Assembly (NCBI RefSeq): GCF_018613875.1
Contig: NZ_JAGGPJ010000007.1
Location: 1 to 64,000 of the forward strand
Length of the DNA: 64,000 bases
DNA from: Arthrobacter sp. ISL-28
Lineage (GTDB): Bacteria > Actinomycetota > Actinomycetes > Actinomycetales > Micrococcaceae
Direction: 5' to 3'
Of the stretch, positions 36,400 through 44,723 are shown piece by piece (position 1 is the first letter of the stretch; each line of letters begins with the position of its first letter). The notes beneath the pieces are model-generated. The model was not told the DNA's origin, ran no database searches, and saw only the letters and a list, made by a program, of their open reading frames with translations. Both the position numbers and the translations under genes were made by a program.

Positions 36400-36759
36400 T
36401 CAGGGGAGGACGACGGCGATCGGCGCGCCTGGCGTCGCCACCCGCTCGAGTTCACGCACGACGTCGTCCGCCTCGGCCGCCGTGAGCCCCGCCAGGGCCT
36501 GGACTGCCCACACCGCGGGGAACGTATGGTCGGCGAACGGCAGGCGGGCGGGGTCCGCCACCGAGACGCTCAGCCGGCGGGCCACGGCGTAGCGCACGTT
36601 CCCGTCGTACGGATCCACGCCGGTGTAGTGGATGCCCGCCTTGACGAACATGATGCCGTCCTCGCCAGGGCCGCAGCACACCTCCAGCACGGAATGGCGC
36701 CCCTGCGCCTTGAGGAGGGCAATGAAGGGTTCCAGCGAGGTTTCCGTCAGCAGAGTCAT
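36400..36759 (-). CDS. Truncated class I SAM-dependent methyltransferase
   Basis: 119 residues. The SAM-binding motif I is intact (HSVLEVCCGPGEDGIMFVKA), with acidic motif II in YTGVDPYDGN and motif III near SVADPARLPFADHTFPAVWA. The family normally continues about 80-100 residues beyond the APIAV strand with GLWSGED-type sequence. Here it ends at APIAVVLP. No continuation was found in the other two frames, so a 3' deletion is more likely than a frameshift. It may be non-functional. Confidence 0.65.
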   Translation of the reverse strand: MTLLTETSLEPFIALLKAQGRHSVLEVCCGPGEDGIMFVKAGIHYTGVDPYDGNVRYAVARRLSVSVADPARLPFADHTFPAVWAVQALAGLTAAEADDVVRELERVATPGAPIAVVLP

Positions 36760-36770
36760 CGTGTTAACCA

Positions 36771-36895
36771 GTCTCAGTTAAAACCCGCGTCGTTGGAACA
36801 GCTCAGGCAAGGACCGTCCAGCAAAGACCCGCTCAGCAAGAAACCGGGTCAGCGAAAAAACCGGTTCAGTTAAACACCCGCTCAGTTAAAGACGA
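36771..36895. repeat. Degenerate 16-17-bp repeats copying the purU 3' end
   Basis: Five contiguous units from 36815 to 36895 (cgTCCAGCAAAGACCC, gcTCAGCAAGAAACCG, ggTCAGCGAAAAAACCG, gtTCAGTTAAACACCC, gcTCAGTTAAAGACGA), with two more distant copies from 36771 and 36800. The last unit is the end of purU itself, including its TGA. On the minus strand most units carry an in-register CTGA. Confidence 0.7.
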
Positions 36896-37742
36896 CCGTC
36901 CGGTTGCCGTCGAGGAGCACCCGGTGCTCGGCGTGCCACTGCACAGCCTGGGCAAGGGTGCGGCCTTCCACGTCCCGGCCCATCTGCACAAACTGCTCCG
37001 GCGTGCGGGCATGGTCCACGCGGATCACTTCCTGCTCGATGATGGGGCCCTCGTCCAGCGCTGCCGTGACGTAATGTGCCGTGGCGCCGATCAGCTTCAC
37101 GCCGCGGGCATGGGCCTGGTGGTAGGGCTTGGCGCCCTTGAAGGATGGCAGGAACGAGTGGTGGATGTTGATGGCCTTGCCCGTCAGCTCGGTGCACAGC
37201 TCGTCGGAAATGATCTGCATGTAGCGGGCCAGGACGGTCAGTTCCACATTGTTCTCGGCAATGATGGCGCGCAGCTGGTCCTCGGCCTGCGCCTTGGTAT
37301 CCGGCGTGACCGGAATGTGGTGGAACGGGATGCCGTAGAACTCGGCCAGTCCGGCCAGATCGCTGTGGTTGGAGACGATGGCCGGGACCTCGATCGGCAG
37401 CGTGCCCGACCTCTGCAGGAACAGGAGGTCATTCAGGCAGTGGGCCGATTTGCTGGCCATCAGCAGCGTGCGGACCTTCTGGCCGACCGGGTGGAGGCTC
37501 CACTGCATCCCGAAGGCCTCGGCCACGGGCTCCAGTGCCGCGGCGACCTCGGCCCCGGAGGCTGCCGTGGTCGCTTCAACCCGCATGAAGAAGGTGCCGG
37601 TAGCCTGGCTGCCGTACTGCTGGGAATCCGTAATATTGCAGCCCGCCACGAGCAGGGCGCCGGCCACTGCGTGGACGATCCCCGGGCGGTCGGGGCAGGA
37701 GAGGGTTACTACATATGCTTTGGCGGGCTGGTCTTCAATCAC
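36882..37742 (-). CDS. purU: Formyltetrahydrofolate deformylase
   Basis: 286 residues from GTG 37742; the longer frame to 37820 has an unconserved leader that would reach into the riboswitch region. It releases formate from 10-formyltetrahydrofolate. The N-terminal ACT domain reads AYVVTLSCPDRPGIVHAVAG, with LVAGCNITDSQQYGSQATGT. The C-terminal formyltransferase domain has NIHHSFLPSFKGAKPYHQAH and ALDEGPIIEQEVIRVDH. It is divergent from glyA, so C1-pool genes face each other across one control region. Confidence 0.92.
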   Translation of the reverse strand: MIEDQPAKAYVVTLSCPDRPGIVHAVAGALLVAGCNITDSQQYGSQATGTFFMRVEATTAASGAEVAAALEPVAEAFGMQWSLHPVGQKVRTLLMASKSAHCLNDLLFLQRSGTLPIEVPAIVSNHSDLAGLAEFYGIPFHHIPVTPDTKAQAEDQLRAIIAENNVELTVLARYMQIISDELCTELTGKAINIHHSFLPSFKGAKPYHQAHARGVKLIGATAHYVTAALDEGPIIEQEVIRVDHARTPEQFVQMGRDVEGRTLAQAVQWHAEHRVLLDGNRTVVFN

Positions 37743-38065
37743 GAAGAACAGCCTACCCGCGCTGTGGCCCGCCTTTTGGTACTCTGGTGGGGTCGCAACT
37801 GGCGTTGGGTGGCTAACCACCAGGGAGCGGCATTCACGAAGACCACGGATCGTACGCCTGGGCCGAGGGTCATGTTTCGCCGGTAGAACGCAGTGCTTCC
37901 TGAAAGTGTGCGGTCATCCGGCGGGTTGTGCCGCCCCGCGAAGGGACGGCGCGCCTTTCGGACCAGCGTCCGGGCCGGTCCCGGATTGTGGTCATCAAGG
38001 GGCGGAGCAACGCGCCAGCCGGTAGCCTGACCTTAGCAGTGCCCATCCCTAGCCAGGAGCTTTTC
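37743..38065. other. purU-glyA divergent control region
   Basis: 323 bases, of which 37787-37868 is the ZTP riboswitch. The rest is the glyA leader: it includes a 4-codon open frame (ATGTTTCGCCGGTAG, from 37872) directly after the aptamer, and GC-rich segments that could pair (GGCGGGTTGTGCCGCC). No T-run terminator is obvious, so translation-level or Rho-dependent control is possible. Confidence 0.5.
37787..37868 (+). ncRNA. ZTP (pfl) riboswitch upstream of glyA
   Basis: The plus strand shows the pfl consensus in order: GGGTCGCAACTGGCG (37789-37803), a hairpin GGTGG-CTAA-CCACC, then AGGGAGCGGC, a variable stretch, CCACGGATCG, and the diagnostic closing CGCCTGGGCC (37855-37864). This aptamer senses ZTP/ZMP, the alarmone of folate and C1 shortage, and switches on genes such as glyA, folD and purH. 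Here it precedes glyA-folD by about 200 bases. I could not identify the expression platform. Structural calls are by eye. Confidence 0.85.
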
Positions 38066-39373
38066 GTGACTACTTCACCGACTTCCGTCAGCACTTCCTC
38101 CTCCGTCAGCAACCAGCCGCTGGTCGAACTCGATCCCGAGATCGCCGCAGTCCTGGACCAGGAGCTCGGCCGCCAGCGCGGCACCCTGGAGATGATCGCC
38201 TCCGAAAACTTCGCGCCGCGCGCCGTGATGGAAGCCCAGGGCTCCGTCCTGACCAACAAGTACGCCGAGGGCTACCCGGGGCGCCGCTACTACGGCGGCT
38301 GCGAGTACGTCGACATTGCCGAGCAGCTGGCGATCGACCGCGTAAAGGCCCTGTTCGGCGCCGAATACGCCAACGTCCAGCCGCACTCCGGCGCCCAGGC
38401 CAACGCCGCGGCACTCTCCGCCATGATCACCCCGGGCGACAAGATCCTTGGCCTCTCTCTGGCGCACGGCGGCCACCTGACCCACGGCATGAAGCTTAAC
38501 TTCTCCGGCAAGCTCTACAACGTGGCGGCCTACCAGGTGGAGCAGGACACCTTCCGCATCGACATGGACAAGCTGCGCGAGCAGGCCATCGCTGAAAAGC
38601 CGCAGGTCATCATCGCCGGCTGGTCCGCCTACCCGCGCCACCTCGACTTTGCCGCCTTCCGCTCGATCGCGGATGAAGTGGGCGCCCTCCTCTGGACGGA
38701 CATGGCACACTTCGCCGGCCTCGTGGCAGCGGGACTGCACCCGAGCCCGGTGCCGCACTCCGACGTCGTCACCTCCACCGTGCACAAGACCCTGGCCGGT
38801 CCCCGCTCGGGTGTGATCCTGGCCAAGCAGGAGTGGGCCAAGAAGCTCAACTCCAACGTCTTCCCGGGCCAGCAGGGCGGGCCGCTCATGCATGTCATCG
38901 CAGCGAAGGCCGTGGCCTTCAAGATCGCCGGCACCGCGGAGTTCAAGGAGCGCCAGGAGCGCGTCCTCGAGGGCGCCAGGATCATCGCGGACCGCCTCAA
39001 CCAGTCCGACGTCGCCGAGGCCGGCGTCTCGGTCCTGACCGGCGGCACCGATGTGCACCTGGTCCTGGTGGACCTCCGCAACTCGCAGCTGGACGGCCAG
39101 CAGGCCGAGGACCTCCTGCACTCCGTGGGCATCACCGTCAACCGCAACGCCGTGCCGTTCGACCCCCGCCCGCCGATGGTTACCTCCGGCCTGCGCATCG
39201 GCACCCCGGCGCTGGCGACCCGCGGTTTCGGCGCCCGGGAATTCACCGAAGTTGCCGAGATCATCGCCACCGCGCTAAAAGCCGGCTCGGGCACCGATGT
39301 AGAGGCGCTGCAGGCGCGCGTGGACAAGCTCGCTGCCGACTTCCCGCTTTACCCGCAGCACGAGCAGTGGTAA
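38066..39373 (+). CDS. glyA: Serine hydroxymethyltransferase
   Basis: 435 residues from GTG 38066, with AGGAG six bases upstream. Converts serine and tetrahydrofolate to glycine and methylene-THF. Diagnostic segments: [39 protein letters not shown], the PLP lysine in [16 protein letters not shown], and [15 protein letters not shown]. Length and all conserved regions are intact. folD follows 3 bases later, so the two form an operon under the upstream ZTP riboswitch. Confidence 0.96.
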   Translation: MTTSPTSVSTSSSVSNQPLVELDPEIAAVLDQELGRQRGTLEMIASENFAPRAVMEAQGSVLTNKYAEGYPGRRYYGGCEYVDIAEQLAIDRVKALFGAEYANVQPHSGAQANAAALSAMITPGDKILGLSLAHGGHLTHGMKLNFSGKLYNVAAYQVEQDTFRIDMDKLREQAIAEKPQVIIAGWSAYPRHLDFAAFRSIADEVGALLWTDMAHFAGLVAAGLHPSPVPHSDVVTSTVHKTLAGPRSGVILAKQEWAKKLNSNVFPGQQGGPLMHVIAAKAVAFKIAGTAEFKERQERVLEGARIIADRLNQSDVAEAGVSVLTGGTDVHLVLVDLRNSQLDGQQAEDLLHSVGITVNRNAVPFDPRPPMVTSGLRIGTPALATRGFGAREFTEVAEIIATALKAGSGTDVEALQARVDKLAADFPLYPQHEQW

Positions 39374-39376
39374 CCA

Positions 39377-40279
39377 ATGACCGCTGACACCACGAAGACC
39401 GCACAGGTCCTCGACGGCAGGGCCACCGCCGCTGCCATCAAGGCCGAGCTGACCGAACGCGTGGCCGCACTCAAGGCCAAGGGCGTCACACCGGGACTGG
39501 GCACCATCCTCGTCGGCTCCGATCCAGGCAGTGTCTGGTACGTGGGCGGCAAGCACAAGGACTGCGCCGAGGTGGGCATCAACTCCATCCGCCGCGACCT
39601 GCCCGAGGAAACCACCCAGGACGAGCTCCTGGCCGTGGTCCGCGAGCTGAACGAGAACCCGGACTGCACCGGCTACATCGTCCAGCTGCCGCTGCCCAAG
39701 CACATAGACCAGGACGTCATCCTGGAGGCCATGGATCCCGACAAGGACGCTGACGGCCTGCACCCGATGAACCTGGGCCGGCTGGTGGCCAACATCAGCG
39801 GACCCATGAAGTCGCCGCTGCCCTGCACCCCGAAGGGCTGCGTGGAGCTGCTGACCCGCCACGGCATCGACCTCAAGGGCAAGCGCGTCCTCGTGGTGGG
39901 CCGCGGAGTCACGATCGGCCGTCCCGTGGGCCTCCTGCTCACCCGCAAGGATGTCAACGCCACTGTGGTCCTGGCCCACACCGGTACCGTTGACCTGCCC
40001 GCTGAACTCCGGCAGGCCGACGTCGTGATCGCCGCTGCGGGGCAGCCGCACATGATCAGGGCGGAGAACCTGAAGCCGGGCGCCATTGTGCTCGACGTCG
40101 GCGTCAGCCGCGTGGACGACGGCACCGGTAAGGCGGTGGTCACCGGAGACGTGCATCCCGACGCCGCCGACGTCGCCGCCTGGCTGTCCCCGAACCCCGG
40201 CGGCGTGGGTCCGATGACCCGTGCCATGCTGCTGGCCAACGTGGTGGAGAGCGCCGAACGGCAGGCGGGCGTCGCCTAG
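39377..40279 (+). CDS. folD: Methylene-THF dehydrogenase / methenyl-THF cyclohydrolase
   Basis: 300 residues. Interconverts methylene-, methenyl- and 10-formyl-THF using NADP. The catalytic motif YVGGKHKDC gives Tyr55, Lys59 and Cys63 (YVxxKxxxC). The family signatures [13 protein letters not shown] and the NADP-loop [16 protein letters not shown] are present, as is [16 protein letters not shown] near the end. It uses C1 units made by the upstream glyA and supplies purN and purH. Confidence 0.95.
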   Translation: MTADTTKTAQVLDGRATAAAIKAELTERVAALKAKGVTPGLGTILVGSDPGSVWYVGGKHKDCAEVGINSIRRDLPEETTQDELLAVVRELNENPDCTGYIVQLPLPKHIDQDVILEAMDPDKDADGLHPMNLGRLVANISGPMKSPLPCTPKGCVELLTRHGIDLKGKRVLVVGRGVTIGRPVGLLLTRKDVNATVVLAHTGTVDLPAELRQADVVIAAAGQPHMIRAENLKPGAIVLDVGVSRVDDGTGKAVVTGDVHPDAADVAAWLSPNPGGVGPMTRAMLLANVVESAERQAGVA

Positions 40280-40310
40280 TCACACCCGCCCCTGAGGCTC
40301 AATCCGTGAA

Positions 40311-40350
40311 GCGTCGGGCGCCTACTCCTCTGGGAGTAGGCGCCCTACGC
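40311..40350. terminator. Hairpin after folD
   Basis: GGGCGCCTACTCC (40316-40328) pairs perfectly with 40333-40345 around a TCTG loop; flanking GCGT/ACGC adds four more pairs after one mismatch. No T-run follows. Confidence 0.65.
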
Positions 40351-40396
40351 CGTTAAGCCGACGACCGGGCGGGGCCTTCGCGGCTAGGCTCGGAGT

Positions 40397-41578
40397 ATGC
40401 AGCGCCGTTTCCGGGGACCGCCCACCGCAGCAATTGTGATTGCCGTGGCCGTCTTCGAGGTGGTGGGCACGGTCTTCGCTTCCGCCCGGCAGCCGGACCA
40501 CCGGCCACTGGATGTGCTCGCGTTTGTCCTGCTGCTGGCCGGGCCCGCTTCATTGTCGCTGCGCCGGCGCGCTCCGCTGGTGATGCTTCCGGCCGCGGCC
40601 GCCTCCGTCACGGCGTATCTGGCGCTCGGGTACCCATGGGGTCCCGTGTTTCTGTCCCTGGCCCTGGCGATAGTGTTCGCCGCAGCGGCAGGCAGGCGCT
40701 GGCAGACGTGGGCCGTCGCCGCAGCGTGCGCCGCCCTGTTGGTGGCCGGGGCGGCGGGCAGCGGCGATGAGTTCGCTCTGGTCCGGGCGTTCGCGGGCAC
40801 ATCGTGGCTCGCCATCCTTGTGCTGCTGGGGGAGGGGGTTCGGCTGCGCAGCGAACGGGTGGCGGAACGGCGCCGCCAGCAGGAGGCCCGCGAACAGGCA
40901 GCCCGCGACGAGTACCGGCTGGCACTCGCCCGGGACATCCACGACGTTGTTGCGCATTCCCTATCCCTGATCAACGTCCGTGCCTCGGTGGCTCTGCACC
41001 TGGGCGAGAAGGATCCGGGCCAGTTCCGCCCGGCGCTCGAAGCGATCAAGGCGGCGAGCAGGGATTCGCTGGCCGAGGTCCGCCAGCTCCTGGGCGTGCT
41101 CCGCGACGATGCCCCGCTGAGCCCCGCTCCGCCGCCGCGGCTGGACCGGATTCCGGCACTCGTCGATGACGCCCGCCGTGCCGGGCTCGAGGTGACCCTG
41201 ACCCAGCCGGACTCAGCCGTTGTCCACCAGCTTCCGGATGCGGTCCAGGAAGCGTCGTACCGCATCGTCCAAGAGGCATTGACCAACGTGGTCCGGCATT
41301 CCGGAGCCCAAAAGGCGGTCGTCGTCCTGGCCCTGGCGGCAGGTGGCACGCCGGGTGAGCCGCAGACGTTAACTGTGACCGTTGACGACGACGGCTCCGG
41401 GGCCGCCGGAGCGCCGGAAGGTAACGGAGTGAAAGGGATGCGGGAAAGGGCGGCCGCCGTTGGCGGTACGCTGCACCTGACGCCCCTGAACCTGTCGCCG
41501 CAACAGCACGGCTGGCGGGTCCGGGCGGTGATGCCGGTGGCGGGACCGATGCCGGGTCCGGGACAGGAGGCACGGTGA
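40397..41578 (+). CDS. NarL-type sensor histidine kinase (HisKA_3)
   Basis: 393 residues. Four hydrophobic segments in the first 145 residues form the membrane sensor. The HisKA_3 dimerisation motif LALARDIHDVVAHSLSLINV places the phospho-acceptor at His182. The HATPase region contains QEASYRIVQEALTNVVRHSG (N box) and TVDDDGSG...GNGVKGMRERAAAVGG (G boxes). The response regulator follows with a 4-base overlap. The signal sensed is unknown. Confidence 0.92.
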   Translation: MQRRFRGPPTAAIVIAVAVFEVVGTVFASARQPDHRPLDVLAFVLLLAGPASLSLRRRAPLVMLPAAAASVTAYLALGYPWGPVFLSLALAIVFAAAAGRRWQTWAVAAACAALLVAGAAGSGDEFALVRAFAGTSWLAILVLLGEGVRLRSERVAERRRQQEAREQAARDEYRLALARDIHDVVAHSLSLINVRASVALHLGEKDPGQFRPALEAIKAASRDSLAEVRQLLGVLRDDAPLSPAPPPRLDRIPALVDDARRAGLEVTLTQPDSAVVHQLPDAVQEASYRIVQEALTNVVRHSGAQKAVVVLALAAGGTPGEPQTLTVTVDDDGSGAAGAPEGNGVKGMRERAAAVGGTLHLTPLNLSPQQHGWRVRAVMPVAGPMPGPGQEAR

Positions 41579-42240
41579 TTCGCATCCTGCTGGCCGACGA
41601 CCAGACCCTCATCCGTGCCGGCTTCCGCGCCCTCTTGAGCGCCGAACCGGACATGGAGGTAGTGGCCGAGTGCGGAACAGGCCCCGACGCCGTTCGCCTG
41701 GCGGCCCGGGAGCATCCCGACGTGGTGCTCATGGACATCCGCATGCCCGACATGGACGGACTGGAGGCCACCCGGAAAATCATGGCGGACCAGGGCCTCG
41801 CGGGCACGCGCATCATCATCCTCACCACCTTCGAACTGGACGAATACATCGCGGAGGCAGTGCGTGCCGGCGCCGCAGGGTTCCTCGTCAAGGACACCGA
41901 ACCGGAGGAGCTGCTCCGGGCGGTGCGCGTGGTCCATGACGGCGATGCCCTGCTGTCGCCGTCAGTCACGCGCCGCATCATGGCCCAGCTGGCGCTGCAG
42001 TCCCGGGCAACGGCGGCGCCGGTGTCGCTGGAGCACATCACCGAACGTGAGCGCGAAGTCCTGCGGCTGGTGGGCGAGGGCCTGAACAACGCGGAGATCG
42101 CGGAACGGCTGGTGATCACCCCGCTCACGGCCAAGACCCATGTCTCCCGCATCATGACCAAGCTCCTAGTGCGGGACCGGGCGCAGCTGGTGGTGCTTGC
42201 CTACGAATCGGGGCTCGTGCGGCCGGGCTGGGCCGGCTGA
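41575..42240 (+). CDS. LuxR/NarL family response regulator
   Basis: 221 residues from GTG 41575. The receiver has Asp8-Asp9 and phospho-acceptor Asp54 in VLMDIRMPDMDGLEATRKIM. Its Thr and Lys switch residues are in IIILTTFELDEY and GFLVKDTEPEELL. The C-terminal LuxR helix-turn-helix reads LTEREREV-like ITEREREVLRLVGEGLNNAE, then IAERLVITPLTAKTHVSRIM. It is the partner of the preceding kinase. Confidence 0.94.
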   Translation: MIRILLADDQTLIRAGFRALLSAEPDMEVVAECGTGPDAVRLAAREHPDVVLMDIRMPDMDGLEATRKIMADQGLAGTRIIILTTFELDEYIAEAVRAGAAGFLVKDTEPEELLRAVRVVHDGDALLSPSVTRRIMAQLALQSRATAAPVSLEHITEREREVLRLVGEGLNNAEIAERLVITPLTAKTHVSRIMTKLLVRDRAQLVVLAYESGLVRPGWAG

Positions 42241-42379
42241 GGCAGCACGGGCGGGCTTCCCGCCGGAGTACGCGGGGAGCCGAAGGTGACTCCCGCCGTC
42301 GGACGACCTGCCGACGTCGGAGGGCGAGACTCGAAGCAGAGCCGAAATACGGCCCTCATCGAGAGTTTGGGAGCATGAC

Positions 42380-42691
42380 ATGCCTACTGCCCTAGCCACC
42401 ACTTTCGCGGTCCAGTCCGCGCAGCTGCTGGCCGACCCCGCCGCCCATGGCCCCTGGGGCACCGGCCCGTGGGGCGCAGGATTCTCGCCATGGTTTCTGC
42501 TGTTCCCGCTGTTCTGGATCCTGGTGATCGGACTGTTCATTTTCTTCGCCCGGCGCATGTGGCGCCGGAACCACGAGTGGGCCACCGCCCGCGGCGGCGA
42601 GAGCGTTCTGCGCGAGCGGTATGCCCGCGGCGAAATTGACGAAACCGAGTACCGCCAGCGGCTGGAGGTCCTCCGGGGAGACCGAAAGTAA
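42380..42691 (+). CDS. SHOCT domain membrane protein
   Basis: 103 residues. One hydrophobic helix (SPWFLLFPLFWILVIGLFIF) is followed by basic FARRMWRRNHEW and a C-terminal SHOCT motif, SVLRERYARGEIDETEYRQR, then LEVLRG. SHOCT domains often occur at the end of small membrane proteins and mediate oligomerisation. It is 139 bases downstream of the two-component system on the same strand and could be its target or a modulator. Confidence 0.8.
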   Translation: MPTALATTFAVQSAQLLADPAAHGPWGTGPWGAGFSPWFLLFPLFWILVIGLFIFFARRMWRRNHEWATARGGESVLRERYARGEIDETEYRQRLEVLRGDRK

Positions 42692-42701
42692 CGCCGAACG
42701 C

Positions 42702-42776
42702 CAACGCGGGGTCACTACGCGCCCAATTCACCCTAGCTGTTGGACGCAAAGTGACCCCGCGTTGCCTTTCTTTTTT
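42702..42776 (+). terminator. Large terminator with 15-bp perfect stem
   Basis: CAACGCGGGGTCACT (42702-42716) pairs with 42750-42764 around a 33-base loop, followed by CCTTTCTTTTTT. It ends the SHOCT gene unit. The stem sequence resembles an element I recall in several Arthrobacter intergenic regions. Confidence 0.88.
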
Positions 42777-42823
42777 GAGATTTAGCTATTCCTTTGGCTA
42801 ACCTGGCGTACTAGCGTAATGGG

Positions 42824-43855
42824 GTGCCCGAACTCCATTCCGCCGAAGGAACGTCCAAGAAGCCTGCACCCGCCAAAGACGCACGGCCCACGAAAGATGC
42901 CGGGCCGTCTACAAATGCCGTGCCCGCCCCGCCGCAGTATGTGATTACAGCCAAAAACCTGACCAAAACCTATGGCGACGTCACCGCCGTCGACGGCATT
43001 TCCTTCAGCGTCCCTGTGGGCGAAGCTTTCGGGCTGCTCGGGCCCAACGGCGCCGGTAAATCCACCACCATGAAGATGATCGGCGGGGTGGCCCAGCGTA
43101 CCTCGGGGAGCCTGACCATCATGGGCCTGGACCCGGAAGAGCACGGCCCGGAGGTCCGCGCGCATCTGGGCGTGGTGCCGCAGCAGGACAACCTCGACGA
43201 GGAACTCAGGGTCCGCGACAACCTGCTGGTCTACGGCCGCTACTTCGGGCTGCCCATGAGCTACCTGAAGCCCAAGGCCGATGAACTCCTGGAATTCGCA
43301 CAGCTGACGGACAAGGCCAAGTCCAAGGTGGATGCGCTGTCCGGCGGAATGAAGCGGCGCCTGACCATCGCCCGCTCGCTCATTAACGAGCCCCGGATCC
43401 TGCTCCTTGACGAGCCCACCACGGGGCTTGACCCGCAGGCGCGGCACATTCTCTGGGACCGGCTGTTCCGGCTTAAGGAACAGGGGGTCACACTGATCCT
43501 CACCACGCACTACATGGACGAAGCGGAGCAGCTCTGCGACCGCCTTATCGTCGTGGACAAGGGCCGGATCATGGCCGAAGGGTCGCCGGCCAGCCTGATC
43601 CGGAACTACTCCACCCGCGAGGTCTTGGAGCTGCGCTTCGGCTCCGAGCGGAACACCAGCGTCGGCGCGGAACTTGAAGGGATCGGCGAGCGGCTGGAGA
43701 CACTCCCGGACCGTGTCCTCATCTACACGCAGGACGGGGAGGCGGCCCTCGAGGAAGTCTCCGCCCGCGGCCTGCGCCCGCTTACCTCGCTGGTGCGCCG
43801 GTCCTCGCTGGAGGACGTATTCCTCCGGCTCACGGGCAGGAGCCTCATTGACTGA
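42824..43855 (+). CDS. ABC exporter ATPase (NodI/DrrA type)
   Basis: 343 residues from GTG 42824. A roughly 35-residue Lys/Pro/Ala-rich leader precedes the ATPase. Walker A GPNGAGKST is at 73-81, followed by QQDNLDEELRVRDNLLVYGR (Q loop), LSGGMKRRLTIARSLINEPR and LLLDEPTTGLDPQARHILWD. The C-terminal extension ends ...RSSLEDVFLRLTGRSL, typical of DrrA/NodI-like ATPases with ABC-2 permeases. Two permease genes follow with overlaps. The exported substrate is unknown. Confidence 0.92.
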   Translation: MPELHSAEGTSKKPAPAKDARPTKDAGPSTNAVPAPPQYVITAKNLTKTYGDVTAVDGISFSVPVGEAFGLLGPNGAGKSTTMKMIGGVAQRTSGSLTIMGLDPEEHGPEVRAHLGVVPQQDNLDEELRVRDNLLVYGRYFGLPMSYLKPKADELLEFAQLTDKAKSKVDALSGGMKRRLTIARSLINEPRILLLDEPTTGLDPQARHILWDRLFRLKEQGVTLILTTHYMDEAEQLCDRLIVVDKGRIMAEGSPASLIRNYSTREVLELRFGSERNTSVGAELEGIGERLETLPDRVLIYTQDGEAALEEVSARGLRPLTSLVRRSSLEDVFLRLTGRSLID

Positions 43856-44723
43856 GCCGCCCCTCGCAAAGACCAGCAAAACGCGGACGACGTCGGAGCC
43901 ACCTCTGCGTGCCCACCCACCGGAGGTTTCTGCCGCCAAGGCGCGGCGCTGGGGCGCGTTTTATTTCGCCGAGCAGGTCCTGCGGGTCATGAAGGGCTAC
44001 GGCTGGTCCATTTTCCTGTACAGCGTAGGGCAGCCGGCCGCCTATTTATTCGCCATGGGCGTCGGCCTGGCCACCTTGGTGGATACGAACAGCGCCACGG
44101 CCTTCGGCGGCGTCAGCTACCTCGCCTACATCGCACCGGCACTGCTCATCTCGGCTGCCGTCATGACGGCGGCCACGGAGTTCACGTTTCCGGTGATGGA
44201 TGGCTTCAAGTGGCGGCGGGTCTACTACGGGCCGCATGCCTCACCGCTGACCCCGGAGCAGATAGCGGCTGGTCAGATCATCGCCGTCACCCTGCGCTTC
44301 TTGCTGCAGTCGGTCATCTACTTCGTCATTGTGGCCATGTTTGGCGCCTCACCCAGCGGCTGGGGCTGGGGCTCGGTGCTGGTGGCTACCCTGGCCGGGC
44401 TCTCCTTCGGACTCCCGCTGATGGCCTACGCGGCATCCGTCAAGGAGGACAAGGGCCAGTTCGCCATGGTCATGCGGTTCATCGTGATGCCGCTGTTCCT
44501 GTTTTCGGGCACATTTTTCCCGCTGGATACGCTGCCTGTCCTGGTGCGGTGGATCGGCTGGATCTCGCCCATCTGGCACGGGACAGAACTCGGCCGGGTC
44601 CTGAGCTACGGCCATGAGGAACCGCCGGTGCTCACCATCATCCACATCGTTTTCCTGGCGGGGCTTGCCTGGTTTGGCTGGGTGCTCACCAAGCGCCAAT
44701 TCGTCAGGAGGATGGGACAGTGA
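43848..44723 (+). CDS. ABC-2 type permease, first of pair
   Basis: 291 residues from TTG 43848 (AGGAG six bases upstream), overlapping the ATPase gene by 8 bases. A longer frame upstream would lie within the ATPase gene. After a polar leader, six hydrophobic segments follow: SIFLYSVGQPAAYLFAMGVG, the SYLAYIAPALLISAAVMTAA region and so on. The cytoplasmic loop FPVMDGFKWRRVYYGPHASP and the MPLFLFSGTFFPLDTLPVLV segment are typical of NodJ/DrrB-like permeases. The third gene of the set overlaps it by 4 bases. Confidence 0.85.
   Translation: MTEPPLAKTSKTRTTSEPPLRAHPPEVSAAKARRWGAFYFAEQVLRVMKGYGWSIFLYSVGQPAAYLFAMGVGLATLVDTNSATAFGGVSYLAYIAPALLISAAVMTAATEFTFPVMDGFKWRRVYYGPHASPLTPEQIAAGQIIAVTLRFLLQSVIYFVIVAMFGASPSGWGWGSVLVATLAGLSFGLPLMAYAASVKEDKGQFAMVMRFIVMPLFLFSGTFFPLDTLPVLVRWIGWISPIWHGTELGRVLSYGHEEPPVLTIIHIVFLAGLAWFGWVLTKRQFVRRMGQ

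Noticed and set aside
36771-36895. Short spaced repeats considered as a CRISPR array.
   Set aside because: Units are contiguous and degenerate, with no spacers and no cas genes nearby.
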